Shown: one piece after another, positions 1 to 8,184 of the stretch | Layout: each line of letters opens with the position of its first letter | How positions within the stretch are numbered: position 1 is the first letter of the stretch | Source of the DNA: Pseudooceanicola algae | Lineage (GTDB): Bacteria > Pseudomonadota > Alphaproteobacteria > Rhodobacterales > Rhodobacteraceae | DNA length: 64,000 bases | Direction: 5' to 3' | Assembly: GCF_003590145.2 (NCBI RefSeq) | Contig: NZ_CP060436.1 | Coordinates: 344,001 to 408,000, forward strand | The notes under the pieces: generated by a model | Told to the model about the DNA's origin: nothing | Seen by the model: the letters and a program-made list of their open reading frames with translations, nothing else | The model's database searches: none | Made by a program: the position numbers and the translations under genes

Positions 1-1602
1 CGCGGCTGGCCCGATACCGAGATGGATGCCGAAATTCGCAAGCTCAACGGTGATGCAACCTTCCACCATCTTTTCGCGGATGGCCCGCTGCCTGAAAGCG
101 AAGTCGCCAACCTGCTCAAGAGCGCCAAGCGGAAGGAAAAGGGCACGCCGACACCGCTGCACTACCGTCAGGTCGAGAAGTTCAACCGGCGCTGGTCGAA
201 GATTACGATCAATGGCACGGTCGAATACATCGACAAGGAAGCGGCCGAGTTCACCACCTTCGCGAAGCAAATGCTGTTCGACGAAACGTCCGATCAGGTA
301 GTCCGCGTCGGCAAGTCGTTGATGCCTCTCGCCCAGCTTTGGCTTCGCGACCCGGATCATGCCAGGTTTAAAGGTGTTGTCTGCGAACCCGTCGACTATG
401 ACGGCCCGGCCTACAACGTCTGGCGCGGGTTCGCGGTGGTGCCGAAGGAGGGCGACGCTTCGGTGTTCAAGTCCTATATTCGTGACGTGCTGTGCTCCGG
501 CGACACCGGCCTCGCGCAGTGGGTGATGATGTGGCTGGCCGATGCCGTGCAGCGCCCGACTGAACCCTCGCCGCCGTCAGCAATCGCGCTCCGCGGGCGT
601 CAGGGCGGTGGCAAGTCCTTCCTTCAGGAGCGCGTCCTGACCCCGATCTTCGGGGAACGCTATGTCCAGAAGGTTCAGGAGTCGGAACGTCTGTTTTCGC
701 GGTTCAATCGGTCAATCTTCGGCGCGACCTTCATTGCAGCGGAAGAGTCGATCTTTCACGGATCGGCGGCGACAGCGGCAAAGCTCAAGTCGTTCATCTC
801 GTCGCCTAGCTGGACCTACGAGGAAAAGTTCAAGGCGACCGTGCAGGCGAAGAACGTCCACCGCCTGATCGCCACCACCAACGAAACGCAAGCGGTCCAC
901 ATCGACTTCGACGACCGGCGCTGGACCGTAATCGAAGTTGGCCAACCATTCGACATGACCACCATGGATGGGCAGGAGGCAGCATATGCTTTCTGGGAGC
1001 CTTACCACGCTTTTATGCGGTCGGATGATGGCCCGTCTATCGTGCTGCACTACCTGCTCGACTATCCCGTAGACCGGCAAGCACTGACGTTCGGATATGG
1101 CACGGAGGCGAAGGCGCGGGATAAGGTGGCATCTGATCCCGTGATGGCTGTGCTGCACGAGATTGCGGAGCGTGGTGTGTGCCCGCATGATCCGAAAGCA
1201 TCGGGTATCATCTCGAACAAGACCCTCGCGGATTTCGTGCACAAGGCTGGCGGGCGCAAGCTCTCGCCTGAGGAAATTGCCAACAAGCTGCTCGACCTCG
1301 TTCCCCATGCCGAAAAATCCCGCAAGGCAATGTTCTGCGAGCGGGTACATACTTCGACCGACATGTATGGCGATGCGACAGCGACCCCGATGATGGAAAC
1401 GCGCCAGCGGGGCTATTACCTTGGCACGCTGGACGAGTTTCGGGCGGCTGTGTCACGGATCACGCTGCGCGCCTATGGCGAAGATGATGAGCGGCTGCCT
1501 GATGACTTCGATCCGGCTGAGTTCGACATGGCGCAGGCGGGCGGCTGGCGGGCGTGGGAGGCTGCGCAGAAGGAAGACCCTAATGGTGATCCGCCATTCT
1601 GA
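1..1602 (+). CDS. Phage/plasmid-type primase-helicase (DUF5906-like), 5' truncated by window
   Basis: The frame is open from base 1 (seven codons precede the first ATG at 22), so the gene probably begins outside the window. A P-loop lies near residue 191 counted from that ATG (GRQGGGKSF), followed about 45 residues later by a Walker B-like FIAAEES. An 'ATTNE' sensor-like stretch and an arginine-rich 'DFDDRRW' follow, the order seen in the superfamily 3-like helicase part of D5/P4-type replication proteins (DUF5906). The expected role is unwinding and priming at the origin of a phage or satellite. The N-terminal primase part is not visible here. A strong terminator follows directly, and a repeat cluster that may be its origin lies within 300 bp. 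Family assignment is fairly secure; the exact subfamily is not. Confidence 0.8.
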   Translation, partial: RGWPDTEMDAEIRKLNGDATFHHLFADGPLPESEVANLLKSAKRKEKGTPTPLHYRQVEKFNRRWSKITINGTVEYIDKEAAEFTTFAKQMLFDETSDQVVRVGKSLMPLAQLWLRDPDHARFKGVVCEPVDYDGPAYNVWRGFAVVPKEGDASVFKSYIRDVLCSGDTGLAQWVMMWLADAVQRPTEPSPPSAIALRGRQGGGKSFLQERVLTPIFGERYVQKVQESERLFSRFNRSIFGATFIAAEESIFHGSAATAAKLKSFISSPSWTYEEKFKATVQAKNVHRLIATTNETQAVHIDFDDRRWTVIEVGQPFDMTTMDGQEAAYAFWEPYHAFMRSDDGPSIVLHYLLDYPVDRQALTFGYGTEAKARDKVASDPVMAVLHEIAERGVCPHDPKASGIISNKTLADFVHKAGGRKLSPEEIANKLLDLVPHAEKSRKAMFCERVHTSTDMYGDATATPMMETRQRGYYLGTLDEFRAAVSRITLRAYGEDDERLPDDFDPAEFDMAQAGGWRAWEAAQKEDPNGDPPF

Positions 1603-1610
1603 ACTTGGGC

Positions 1611-1882
1611 GTGTCACGGGCGGGAAAGGCGTGTCAGGGGGTGACACGCCTTTTCTATATCAAGGGCAAGTGGTTAGGCGATTTGTGTCAGTTGTGACGC
1701 CTGTGACGGGGGTAAATCGTTAGACTCTGAAACATGAGATTTGACCACGGCTGCGCGGGCGGCGAGGCGTTGTGCTGCTACGATTATTATACTGACACAA
1801 CTGACACAACTGACACAAAGGTTTGAAAACAAGGCGTTATGGCGTGTCAGGGGCGATCTTCGGTGACACGGGGTGACACGCC
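1611..1882. repeat. Cluster of TGACAC/GTGTCA words, candidate replication origin
   Basis: Copies of TGACAC or its complement GTGTCA occur at the start of the region (1611), in the hairpin at 1628-1650, at 1684, in a perfect three-fold 9-bp tandem repeat (CTGACACAA at 1792-1818), and in a second inverted pair (GGCGTGTCA 1841-1849, TGACACGCC 1874-1882). Related TGTGACG words lie at 1690-1710. P4-like satellites and many phages place iterons next to the primase-helicase gene, which lies immediately upstream. No open frame explains 1603-2260; apart from these repeats I see nothing in that stretch. Confidence 0.45.
1628..1656 (+). terminator. Rho-independent terminator after the primase-helicase gene
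   Basis: A perfect 9-bp stem (GGCGTGTCA at 1628-1636 and TGACACGCC at 1642-1650) encloses a five-G loop and is followed by TTTTCT. It starts 26 bp after the stop codon. The same arm sequence recurs at 1841-1882, so the hairpin may also be part of the origin repeat set. Confidence 0.65.
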
Positions 1883-2260
1883 TTCGGGCACGTTAGCGCA
1901 TTCTTGAGGTGATCCGCGCCCGCAATCTCCACCTTCTTGTTGTCAGCCAGCCGCAGTGCACCGGGTCAATTGCATCAAACCCAATTGCATGCCGATCTGA
2001 TGCCCAACGAAATCAAGCCATTAAACGCTTAGCGCAGCGAATAACATATTCGTCGAGGTCGGGCCGATCCTGACCGAAGAATGTCAGCATCTATGACGCA
2101 TTTAGCGAGGCAAAACCAAGCCAACGCGGCACAACTAACCAACACCAGCGACCTCGCGGTCATCTCCGCAGCCAGCTAGGCGAGCGCTGGGTATCTCGAC
2201 CATCGCGCCTACCATCGTGGGGTAGAGGATTGCCGCCCGTGGCTGACGCGCTGCTAGCCT

Positions 2261-3223
2261 TCACTCGCGCATGATTTTTTCTGACATGTGAGCGCAGTAG
2301 CTACAGAGGTCAGGGTAGTCCGGGTTGTATTCAAATACGGTGATGTCAGTGCTGCATCGTGCGCACTCACCGCTGACGCTTTCGCCGCAGGTAAAGCAAA
2401 CGCTGGCCTCGCCTGTTTCGACGTATGTGGAAGACCAACATTCTGGACAGTCGGTTATCGCCGGATTCAAGCCTTCCTTCGCCATGATGTAGGCTGAAAT
2501 CTCGTATGATGTGTTAACCACCATCTGCATCATGGTTTCAAACGGAATTTCTTCGCCGCACTGGTAGCACTTTCCAATGACATCTTCTCTATCAGCATTG
2601 TCAGGGTCCGCCTGACCGATCAGAGATGAACTGCATTGGGGGCATTCCATGCGATCAAGGTCCGTGACTACTGCGGGCCAATCGACAATTTCGAGGCTCG
2701 CAAGGCACTTTTTCTGAACCTTCTCGAAGGCGGCGCGCTGTGCGAGTAGCGTATCCCAGACATCGGCAAGATGGTCATGCGGATCTTCGCCAAGCAAATT
2801 GAAAAAGTCCACCACCATAGGGAATGATGATGCTATTGCCTCGCCAAGTGCGCTCACTGGCTCCTTCAAGTGGTAGTGTTCAAGATCGTTTCGAAACCGT
2901 TGAAGCTTGTTGATGTCCGCGTCCGGCCACGGCAACCCAAAATCCTTAAACCGGGATTTGAGTTGGGTAAGATCGACAGTCGTGTACCCAACAACCTCGA
3001 GATCAACGCCGCCCTCCCCGTCAGGGATCGGCTTGAATTTCGCCCCTATGACCTCCATCGGATCAGCCTCAGGGGCTGCTCTGATCAGACATTCCTTCGC
3101 CAGCAGTAGCAGTCCGGCATAATAGTTTCGCGCCGCACTCAGCATGCGTGCATCTGGGCCGGTTTCAAAATCCTCGATGCCGAGCGCAATGGAGGTAATG
3201 GCGTTGTCAAAGATTCCTGACAC
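2261..3223 (-). CDS. HEPN-like protein with multiple C-terminal zinc ribbons
   Basis: A 320-aa protein starting at GTG (3223) behind AAGAGGG. Residues 111-116 read RNDLEH, an R-x4-H motif typical of HEPN RNase domains, inside a predicted helical N-terminal part. The C-terminal third carries CxxC pairs at 194/197, 219/222, 259/262, 276/279, 287/290 and 307/310, enough for about three zinc ribbons. HEPN proteins commonly act as toxins or abortive-infection RNases, so a defence or regulatory role is inferred. It is transcribed opposite to the flanking phage genes and is divergent from 3371-3715. The zinc ribbons are certain from sequence; the HEPN assignment rests on a short motif. Confidence 0.5.
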   Translation of the reverse strand: MSGIFDNAITSIALGIEDFETGPDARMLSAARNYYAGLLLLAKECLIRAAPEADPMEVIGAKFKPIPDGEGGVDLEVVGYTTVDLTQLKSRFKDFGLPWPDADINKLQRFRNDLEHYHLKEPVSALGEAIASSFPMVVDFFNLLGEDPHDHLADVWDTLLAQRAAFEKVQKKCLASLEIVDWPAVVTDLDRMECPQCSSSLIGQADPDNADREDVIGKCYQCGEEIPFETMMQMVVNTSYEISAYIMAKEGLNPAITDCPECWSSTYVETGEASVCFTCGESVSGECARCSTDITVFEYNPDYPDLCSYCAHMSEKIMRE

Positions 3224-3370
3224 GAGACCCTCTTAGGTAGAAATAAGGTGGAGACACCGTTGGACCTTGAATAGGTCACACAGAGCAGAAGCGAGGCATT
3301 ACGACAAGAGCTACCGGCCCACTGAAACATCTCCATTGGGTCAATCACTTGCATCAAGTCGGAAATGCAC

Positions 3371-3715
3371 ATGAAATTCAACGGTCGAACCGAAGAGCAA
3401 CGTCTTGTCGCCGGTATCCTAACGCAGGCATTCAGTGACATGTTTCTGGTGCGTGACAACTATAACGCGTCGGCGGACATTGACGCCGTTCAGGCTATCC
3501 GCTTTCTGACCGCGCGATCCGGCAGCCTAGCCGAGTGGCGGGATCAGCTATGTTCATATCTCGACCTTGATGGTGACGTGCTGGCTGCGCGCGTCCGCGC
3601 CATTCTCGACGGCAAGGCCGAACCGCCGAGTGCCGACAAGTCTGGGCGGGGATCGCATGCGTTCCAGAAGCGTGTCCATCAGGCACGCGACCGTTGGAAA
3701 AAGCTGGCACCTTAA
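3371..3715 (+). CDS. Hypothetical small phage protein
   Basis: I do not recognise this 114-aa protein. It is mostly helical with a basic C-terminus (HQARDRWKKLAP). ATG at 3371 is preferred to ATG at 3365 because GGAA lies at a workable distance only from the former. It is the first gene of the rightward block that leads to the terminase genes, separated from the next gene by a terminator, so it may be transcribed on its own from the divergent region with 2261-3223. Confidence 0.5.
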   Translation: MKFNGRTEEQRLVAGILTQAFSDMFLVRDNYNASADIDAVQAIRFLTARSGSLAEWRDQLCSYLDLDGDVLAARVRAILDGKAEPPSADKSGRGSHAFQKRVHQARDRWKKLAP

Positions 3716-3816
3716 ATTTCCCCATCGCTACCTTGTACTTCGCTCGGATCAGTCGGTCGCGGTCGATACATTTCAGGTATGGGTCGCGGTGCGTGCTTTC
3801 TTGTCTTTCCATCCAG

Positions 3817-3848
3817 ACGGGCGCGGGCGCATTGGCCGCGCCCGTTTT
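3817..3848 (+). terminator. Rho-independent terminator
   Basis: A 10-bp perfect stem (ACGGGCGCGG 3817-3826, CCGCGCCCGT 3836-3845) with a 9-nt loop runs into TTTT at 3845-3848. It ends the short transcript of the 114-aa gene, or attenuates transcription before the terminase block that starts 23 bp later. Confidence 0.65.
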
Positions 3849-3870
3849 GGATTGATCAAGGGAGACAACT

Positions 3871-4485
3871 ATGGCCGACGATACCAATGCTGCCATTCAG
3901 GCTTTGATCCAGCAGGTCAGCACACTCACCGAGACCGTTGAAGCGCAGTCCAAGCGGCTCGATAAGCTTCATGATTTCAATGGTCGGGTGCTGGACGAAA
4001 AGAAAGACCTCCAACGCAAACTTGCTGATCCCGGAGAACAGGCTCGGCGCCTATCTGCCGTTATCGCACAGGAGCAGGAAGACCGCCGCTTGAAAAGCGC
4101 AGGCATGGATCGTTACGAGAAGCGCTTCCACCTAAGCCGTGCCGAGGCTCGCGATCCGGCCAAATATCGTGCGGCCAAAGAAGCCGCAGAGAAGGCCGGA
4201 GCCACTTTGCAGATCGTCGATCCCGATGCAACAAATGATCGTCACTGGCGCAAAGTTCAAAAGTCCGAAATCGCCCAAACCAAGACGATTTCGCTCGACG
4301 ATGAACATCACCGTGTCCGCTACGTTCGCGAGGATCACAACACGGGCGCCGGTATCGTGCAACGTCGCCTCGAAGCCGAGAAGCAAGGCTTCAAGATCAC
4401 CACTTGGCGCACCCCGTCAGACCTTCCCCAACACATGCAAGCGAAGTTGCACCTGATGGAGAAAGCTCATGACGCCAACACCTGA
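3871..4485 (+). CDS. Coiled-coil phage protein upstream of terminase
   Basis: A 204-aa protein with a good ribosome site (GGGAG seven bases before ATG). Residues 1-60 have heptad spacing (IQALIQQVSTLTETVE and on), indicating a coiled coil; the rest is charged and helical with no motif I recognise. It overlaps the next gene by 17 bp, and the next two genes lead into the terminase genes, so it belongs to the packaging or late block. Scaffold-like or DNA-binding roles are possible; neither is shown. Confidence 0.55.
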   Translation: MADDTNAAIQALIQQVSTLTETVEAQSKRLDKLHDFNGRVLDEKKDLQRKLADPGEQARRLSAVIAQEQEDRRLKSAGMDRYEKRFHLSRAEARDPAKYRAAKEAAEKAGATLQIVDPDATNDRHWRKVQKSEIAQTKTISLDDEHHRVRYVREDHNTGAGIVQRRLEAEKQGFKITTWRTPSDLPQHMQAKLHLMEKAHDANT

Positions 4486-4864
4486 AGACCGTGCATGCCT
4501 TGAATGGGCCTTCCGTGTCGTTCTGGGTCTTGGGCCGGAGAGCGACGTTTTTGTGCTTCGTGACCTGACCGTCGTAACCGCCGCTGGGGATGAACGGATC
4601 GACCCGTCAATCGGCCCCGATGAGGCGTTCTTCCATGCACTTGCGCAGGCGATGAAGCTTCATCTTGCGGGGATCGACCCGGCTGAGGTTCGCCACGATC
4701 TCGTCGCGGTGGGCATGGGGGTAGAGGCGGCAAATCGCGTCCATGATCATCTTCTGGATATCTCCGTTGAAGAGTGGGGCCGGTTAGGCGAGCGTGTCGT
4801 GTGGTATAGCGACGATAACGGCTCACCGATTACGGCCTCAACTCCGCTTTCGGGAGTATCCTGA
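4469..4864 (+). CDS. Hypothetical phage protein
   Basis: A 131-aa acidic protein that I do not recognise. It begins 17 bp inside the coiled-coil gene and its TGA lies one base before the small-terminase ATG. The tight packing shows that 3871-6926 is one operon. No membrane segment, cysteine cluster or known motif is visible. Confidence 0.5.
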   Translation: MTPTPEDRACLEWAFRVVLGLGPESDVFVLRDLTVVTAAGDERIDPSIGPDEAFFHALAQAMKLHLAGIDPAEVRHDLVAVGMGVEAANRVHDHLLDISVEEWGRLGERVVWYSDDNGSPITASTPLSGVS

Positions 4865-4865
4865 C

Positions 4866-5456
4866 ATGGCTGGAAACAAGGGCTCGGGGCGGCCCAGTGT
4901 CATCAATACCCATCCAGAGAAAAAGACCATCATTCGACAGATTGTCCTTGGCGAGCACGACATGGCGGGAGGCATGTCGAAGGCGCAGATCGCGAAGCGC
5001 ATCGGCATCCATCCGGACTCTGTTTCTCGGTACCGCAAAGAGCAAATCACGGAAGAGATGGTGCGCACAATCTTGGCCGATGCGCGGCGCGAAAAGCTGA
5101 ACGACGATACCGGGCTGCTGAATGAAGAACGGCTAGATGTGGCCCAGAGCTATGAAACGTTGGCAAGGCGGGTCGAGAAACTGATTAGGAAAGCCGAGCA
5201 GACCGAAGACGACGGCTTCGCCCTTTCGGCCATGGAAGGTCTTCGGAAGGTCCTCCGCGACATTGCCACCATGCACGGGAAGATGGCGACCCAACTGTCG
5301 GTCGAGGTCAAGTTGGCGGAAAGCCCGGAATGGGTCACACTGAAACGCATCCTCCGCGAAGTGTGCGAAGAAGTGCCTTCGGCACGCGAACCGCTCCTTC
5401 GCCGCATGCGTCACGAGTTGCTGTCCGTCACCAAGGAGGACGGCGGTGCCTTTTGA
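4866..5456 (+). CDS. Terminase small subunit-like DNA-binding protein
   Basis: A 196-aa protein. ATG at 4866 is chosen over an in-frame start 72 bp upstream because it follows a GGGAG site and directly abuts the previous stop. Residues 8-16 (RPSVINTHP region) are basic, and about residues 36-60 form a helix-turn-helix (KAQIAKRIGIHPDSVSRY), followed by long helices. Position immediately before a large-terminase ATPase gene, with an 11-bp overlap, supports a TerS role: recognising the packaging site and presenting DNA to the motor. The sequence alone would also fit a generic HTH regulator. Confidence 0.6.
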   Translation: MAGNKGSGRPSVINTHPEKKTIIRQIVLGEHDMAGGMSKAQIAKRIGIHPDSVSRYRKEQITEEMVRTILADARREKLNDDTGLLNEERLDVAQSYETLARRVEKLIRKAEQTEDDGFALSAMEGLRKVLRDIATMHGKMATQLSVEVKLAESPEWVTLKRILREVCEEVPSAREPLLRRMRHELLSVTKEDGGAF

Positions 5457-6225
5457 TGCCTTGATACCATGGTTTCAGGATCTGGAACGCCAGCTCGACC
5501 CCGAAGCCAGGTTGGCTCATTGGATGCAGCATCCGCCAGACCCTTGGCAGGTTGAGGCCTTCACCACAGCGGCCAGCGAAATCGCTATGCGTGTCGGGCG
5601 TCAGTCTGGCAAGACCTCTGTACTCGCGGCACGCGCTGTCGAAGAGTTGCATGTGCCGAACTCGCTTACCATCTGCGTTGCACCGGCGGAGCGGCAGGCG
5701 AAGATTATCGCACGGGAGATCGGTCAGCAGCTACAACGCACTGACCTGCTAATTGCGCGGTCGACGCTGACGGAACTCGAGATGGCGAATGGCGCGCGCG
5801 TAGTCGCCTTGCCTTCCACGTCGGACACCATCCGTGGCTATCCCTCAGTGTCGCTGTTGATCATTGACGAGTGCGCCTTCTTGCAAGGGGAGGGCGGCGG
5901 TGAAGACCTAATTTCTGGCGTGCTGCCGATGCTAACCACCAAGGGGCAGGTTTACTTTTCCTCAACGCCCGCGGGAAAGCACAACTACTTCGCGAGGTTG
6001 TTCCTCGACGCAAAGCCCGGCGACGGAATTCACCGGATTGTGGTGAAGGGAACCGATATTCCGCGTCTGGCCGAGAAAGTCGAGCGGATGCGCCGCACCC
6101 TGTCTGCAACAAAGTTTCGGCAGGAAATAGAGGTTGAGATGCTGGCCGACGGGCAAGCTTACTTCGACCTCTCGATCATTGAGCAAGCCACGAGCAAGGA
6201 GGGCGCGGTATGTCCGAAGTTCTAG
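5446..6225 (+). CDS. Terminase large subunit, ATPase half
   Basis: A 259-aa protein with a Walker A at residues 51-58 (GRQSGKTS), a hydrophobic Walker B at 137-142 (LLIIDE) and the coupling motif SSTP at 172-175, the order of the TerL packaging motor. It ends after the ATPase domain, where family members normally run on for about 200 residues into an RNase H-fold nuclease. That second half is encoded by the next gene in another frame, overlapping by 16 bp. The two products would have to work together, or the split reflects a frameshift in an old gene. No portal or capsid gene follows. Confidence 0.8.
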   Translation: MPFDALIPWFQDLERQLDPEARLAHWMQHPPDPWQVEAFTTAASEIAMRVGRQSGKTSVLAARAVEELHVPNSLTICVAPAERQAKIIAREIGQQLQRTDLLIARSTLTELEMANGARVVALPSTSDTIRGYPSVSLLIIDECAFLQGEGGGEDLISGVLPMLTTKGQVYFSSTPAGKHNYFARLFLDAKPGDGIHRIVVKGTDIPRLAEKVERMRRTLSATKFRQEIEVEMLADGQAYFDLSIIEQATSKEGAVCPKF

Positions 6226-6926
6226 AATTAGTCTACCACACCGACGGGCGGGTGGTGAATGAGACCCATCAGGACCCGGCAATCGAACGAGTTACTGGCT
6301 TCCAGCGCTATCAGATCGCCGCCGACCTTGGGCAGGCGAATGACTATTCGGCGGTTGTCGTTATCAAAGACGAGGCATTGCCAACGGTCGCTTCCAGCCG
6401 TGTCGTCATCGGCCCTCGGCGCCGCACTGTCGTCTATGCGGACCGCTTCCGTGGTGTTTCCTATGTGGATGTGGTTGATCATCTAATCCGACTGCGGAAC
6501 GCGCCGCCATTCGGCGGCAAGTCGGAACTCGCCATCGACGGCACGTCCATTGGGCGGGTGGTGTCCGACATGCTCTGGGAGCAGGGTGTGGACCACAAGG
6601 CGATCCAGATGACGGGCGGGCAGGATTGGTCGCGCAAGGGCCGCTACGTGAACGCAGGCAAGACCTTCATGATCGAAAACCTCGCCGTATTGTTCGCTGC
6701 GGGCGAATTGACCTTCGCTCACAACTTACCGCTTAGGCAGGAAATCGAGGAAGACCTATCCTCGTTCACCACTCAGACGACGGCGGCTGGAAATCAGATT
6801 ATCACCCAGTCACGCAACGCCTCCGGTCACGGTGATACCGGGATTGCACTGATCGTCGCGGCGTTCGCCTCGCAATACCTCGCGCCCCAAGGCATCAAGG
6901 TCAGTCACCTTTCAGGAATGTACTAG
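6210..6926 (+). CDS. Terminase large subunit, nuclease half
   Basis: A 238-aa protein resembling the C-terminal nuclease of TerL. Acidic residues D39 (IAADLGQANDYS), D110 (LAIDGTSIG) and D209 (SGHGDTGIA) sit where RNase H-fold packaging nucleases carry their metal ligands. The ATG at 6210 overlaps the end of the ATPase gene by 16 bp and lies in a different frame, so translation is probably coupled. Reading frame and catalytic acids are intact, which argues against simple decay. The gene is the last of its operon. Confidence 0.75.
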   Translation: MSEVLELVYHTDGRVVNETHQDPAIERVTGFQRYQIAADLGQANDYSAVVVIKDEALPTVASSRVVIGPRRRTVVYADRFRGVSYVDVVDHLIRLRNAPPFGGKSELAIDGTSIGRVVSDMLWEQGVDHKAIQMTGGQDWSRKGRYVNAGKTFMIENLAVLFAAGELTFAHNLPLRQEIEEDLSSFTTQTTAAGNQIITQSRNASGHGDTGIALIVAAFASQYLAPQGIKVSHLSGMY

Positions 6927-6995
6927 AGTGTTCGGCACCTGACAGAAGATACCGTGTGGAAGCAGGGTGTCGGACATTGGTCCGGCATCCTATTG

Positions 6996-7019
6996 CGAAG
7001 CGGTCAAATGACCGCTTCG
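6996..7019. terminator. Inverted repeat between convergent operons, terminator-like
   Basis: CGAAGCGGTCA (6996-7006) and TGACCGCTTCG (7009-7019) are perfect complements separated by two A residues. The site is 70 bp after the terminase operon and faces the end of the leftward defence block. There is no long U run (only CCCCTTTG follows), so it could instead be a protein-binding palindrome. Confidence 0.4.
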
Positions 7020-7193
7020 AGCCCCTTTGCGGACTATCGCCGTGAGTTCAGTCGTTGTGGGTCCAGTTCTCCATTGCACGCGGGCTAAAAGAGTTTTTAG
7101 TCACGGCAGAGAGGCTGAAAGTTTTCGGAACGTTGATAGCATAGTAAGGGAATGACATCATTAGTGGCTTACGCTTCACCGTTTTCACCTGCG

Positions 7194-7952
7194 TCAATTG
7201 TCTTTCGCTTCTCTATGCTCAGATGTTACTTCGTCTAGGACGCGTGTTGCTGTCTGGTCGCCAGCGTTCGCCGCAGTCAGGAGTTCACTCAGAGGAGAAT
7301 AGGACTGAGAATACAACCCTTTCTCTAGCAGATTGAGTACTCGGGTCGCAGCCCAGATCCAACGCTCTGCATCTAACCGGCCCACCGAGTCCGGTGTGGA
7401 AGTCACCTCGAGTTGGGAATTTGTGTCAAGATAAAGCCCCGATTGCCTTATCTTCTCGAGATTGCCTTCATGTACTGCCTCGAAGATTTTCGACAGCCAG
7501 CGTTGCTCGATCCCAAGAATCTTGATCTGGTCATCTGACATGCCGCTAAGCTGTGGCAGGAGCTCAGCGCGCAATTCTTCACGGAGTTCCAAGCTCATCG
7601 GCGGCAAGGGCTCCTTCATGCCGGGCTGGTGGCCGAGTGCTGTAAATCGTGCTGCAATCTTGTCAGACACCCCCTTCATATCGAGTTCATATTTCTGCTG
7701 AAGCGAAGCCTGAAGTACAATGAACGCCATTAAGTGCCGGAATCTATGTTGGCTGTGTACGTGTTTCGGCTTTCGCCAGCCGTTCTCGATGATATGCCCT
7801 TTGCCAGCCTCCTCAAACGCCAAAATTGAGAGGCTAAGCGCAGAACCTGCGCTCCCATTCTCCTGCAAGATTCGAGCATCGCGCAGCAATCGTTTTACGT
7901 TGGCGACTACTCCCTCAAGTGCGGATGCCTTTGCTTTGTCCATTTTGACCAT
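7194..7952 (-). CDS. AbiV-type abortive infection protein (HEPN-like)
   Basis: A 252-aa protein whose residues about 15-55 match the AbiV signature: an 'N..RLL.DA..L...G....A..L...A.EE.GK' pattern, here ending in FEEAGKGH. AbiV of Lactococcus aborts phage infection by blocking phage protein synthesis, and the family is placed in the HEPN superfamily. It is the last gene of a leftward block with a HipA-like kinase pair and lies beside phage packaging genes, so it is probably defence cargo. No partner gene is needed for known AbiV systems. Family call is good; activity against any phage is inference. Confidence 0.7.
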   Translation of the reverse strand: MVKMDKAKASALEGVVANVKRLLRDARILQENGSAGSALSLSILAFEEAGKGHIIENGWRKPKHVHSQHRFRHLMAFIVLQASLQQKYELDMKGVSDKIAARFTALGHQPGMKEPLPPMSLELREELRAELLPQLSGMSDDQIKILGIEQRWLSKIFEAVHEGNLEKIRQSGLYLDTNSQLEVTSTPDSVGRLDAERWIWAATRVLNLLEKGLYSQSYSPLSELLTAANAGDQTATRVLDEVTSEHREAKDN

Positions 7953-8184
7953 TCAAAAATTCCGCTCTGCTGCTTTCTGCGCCTCACCAAAGCTCAGCTC
8001 AAGCCATTCTGTTCAAGGAGCGAAAGTCTGCTCCGTCCCGCATTTCAGCCGTTCTATTTGTGTTCGTTCCACCGAGCGCTAGCCGGAGGACACCAGGGAG
8101 CCTTCTGTCAGATGTCGAACATTAGAGACGCGCAGAGCTAGGCGCTGACGCGGTGTCCAGTGATCGTCCGAGCGTTCACCCCTT

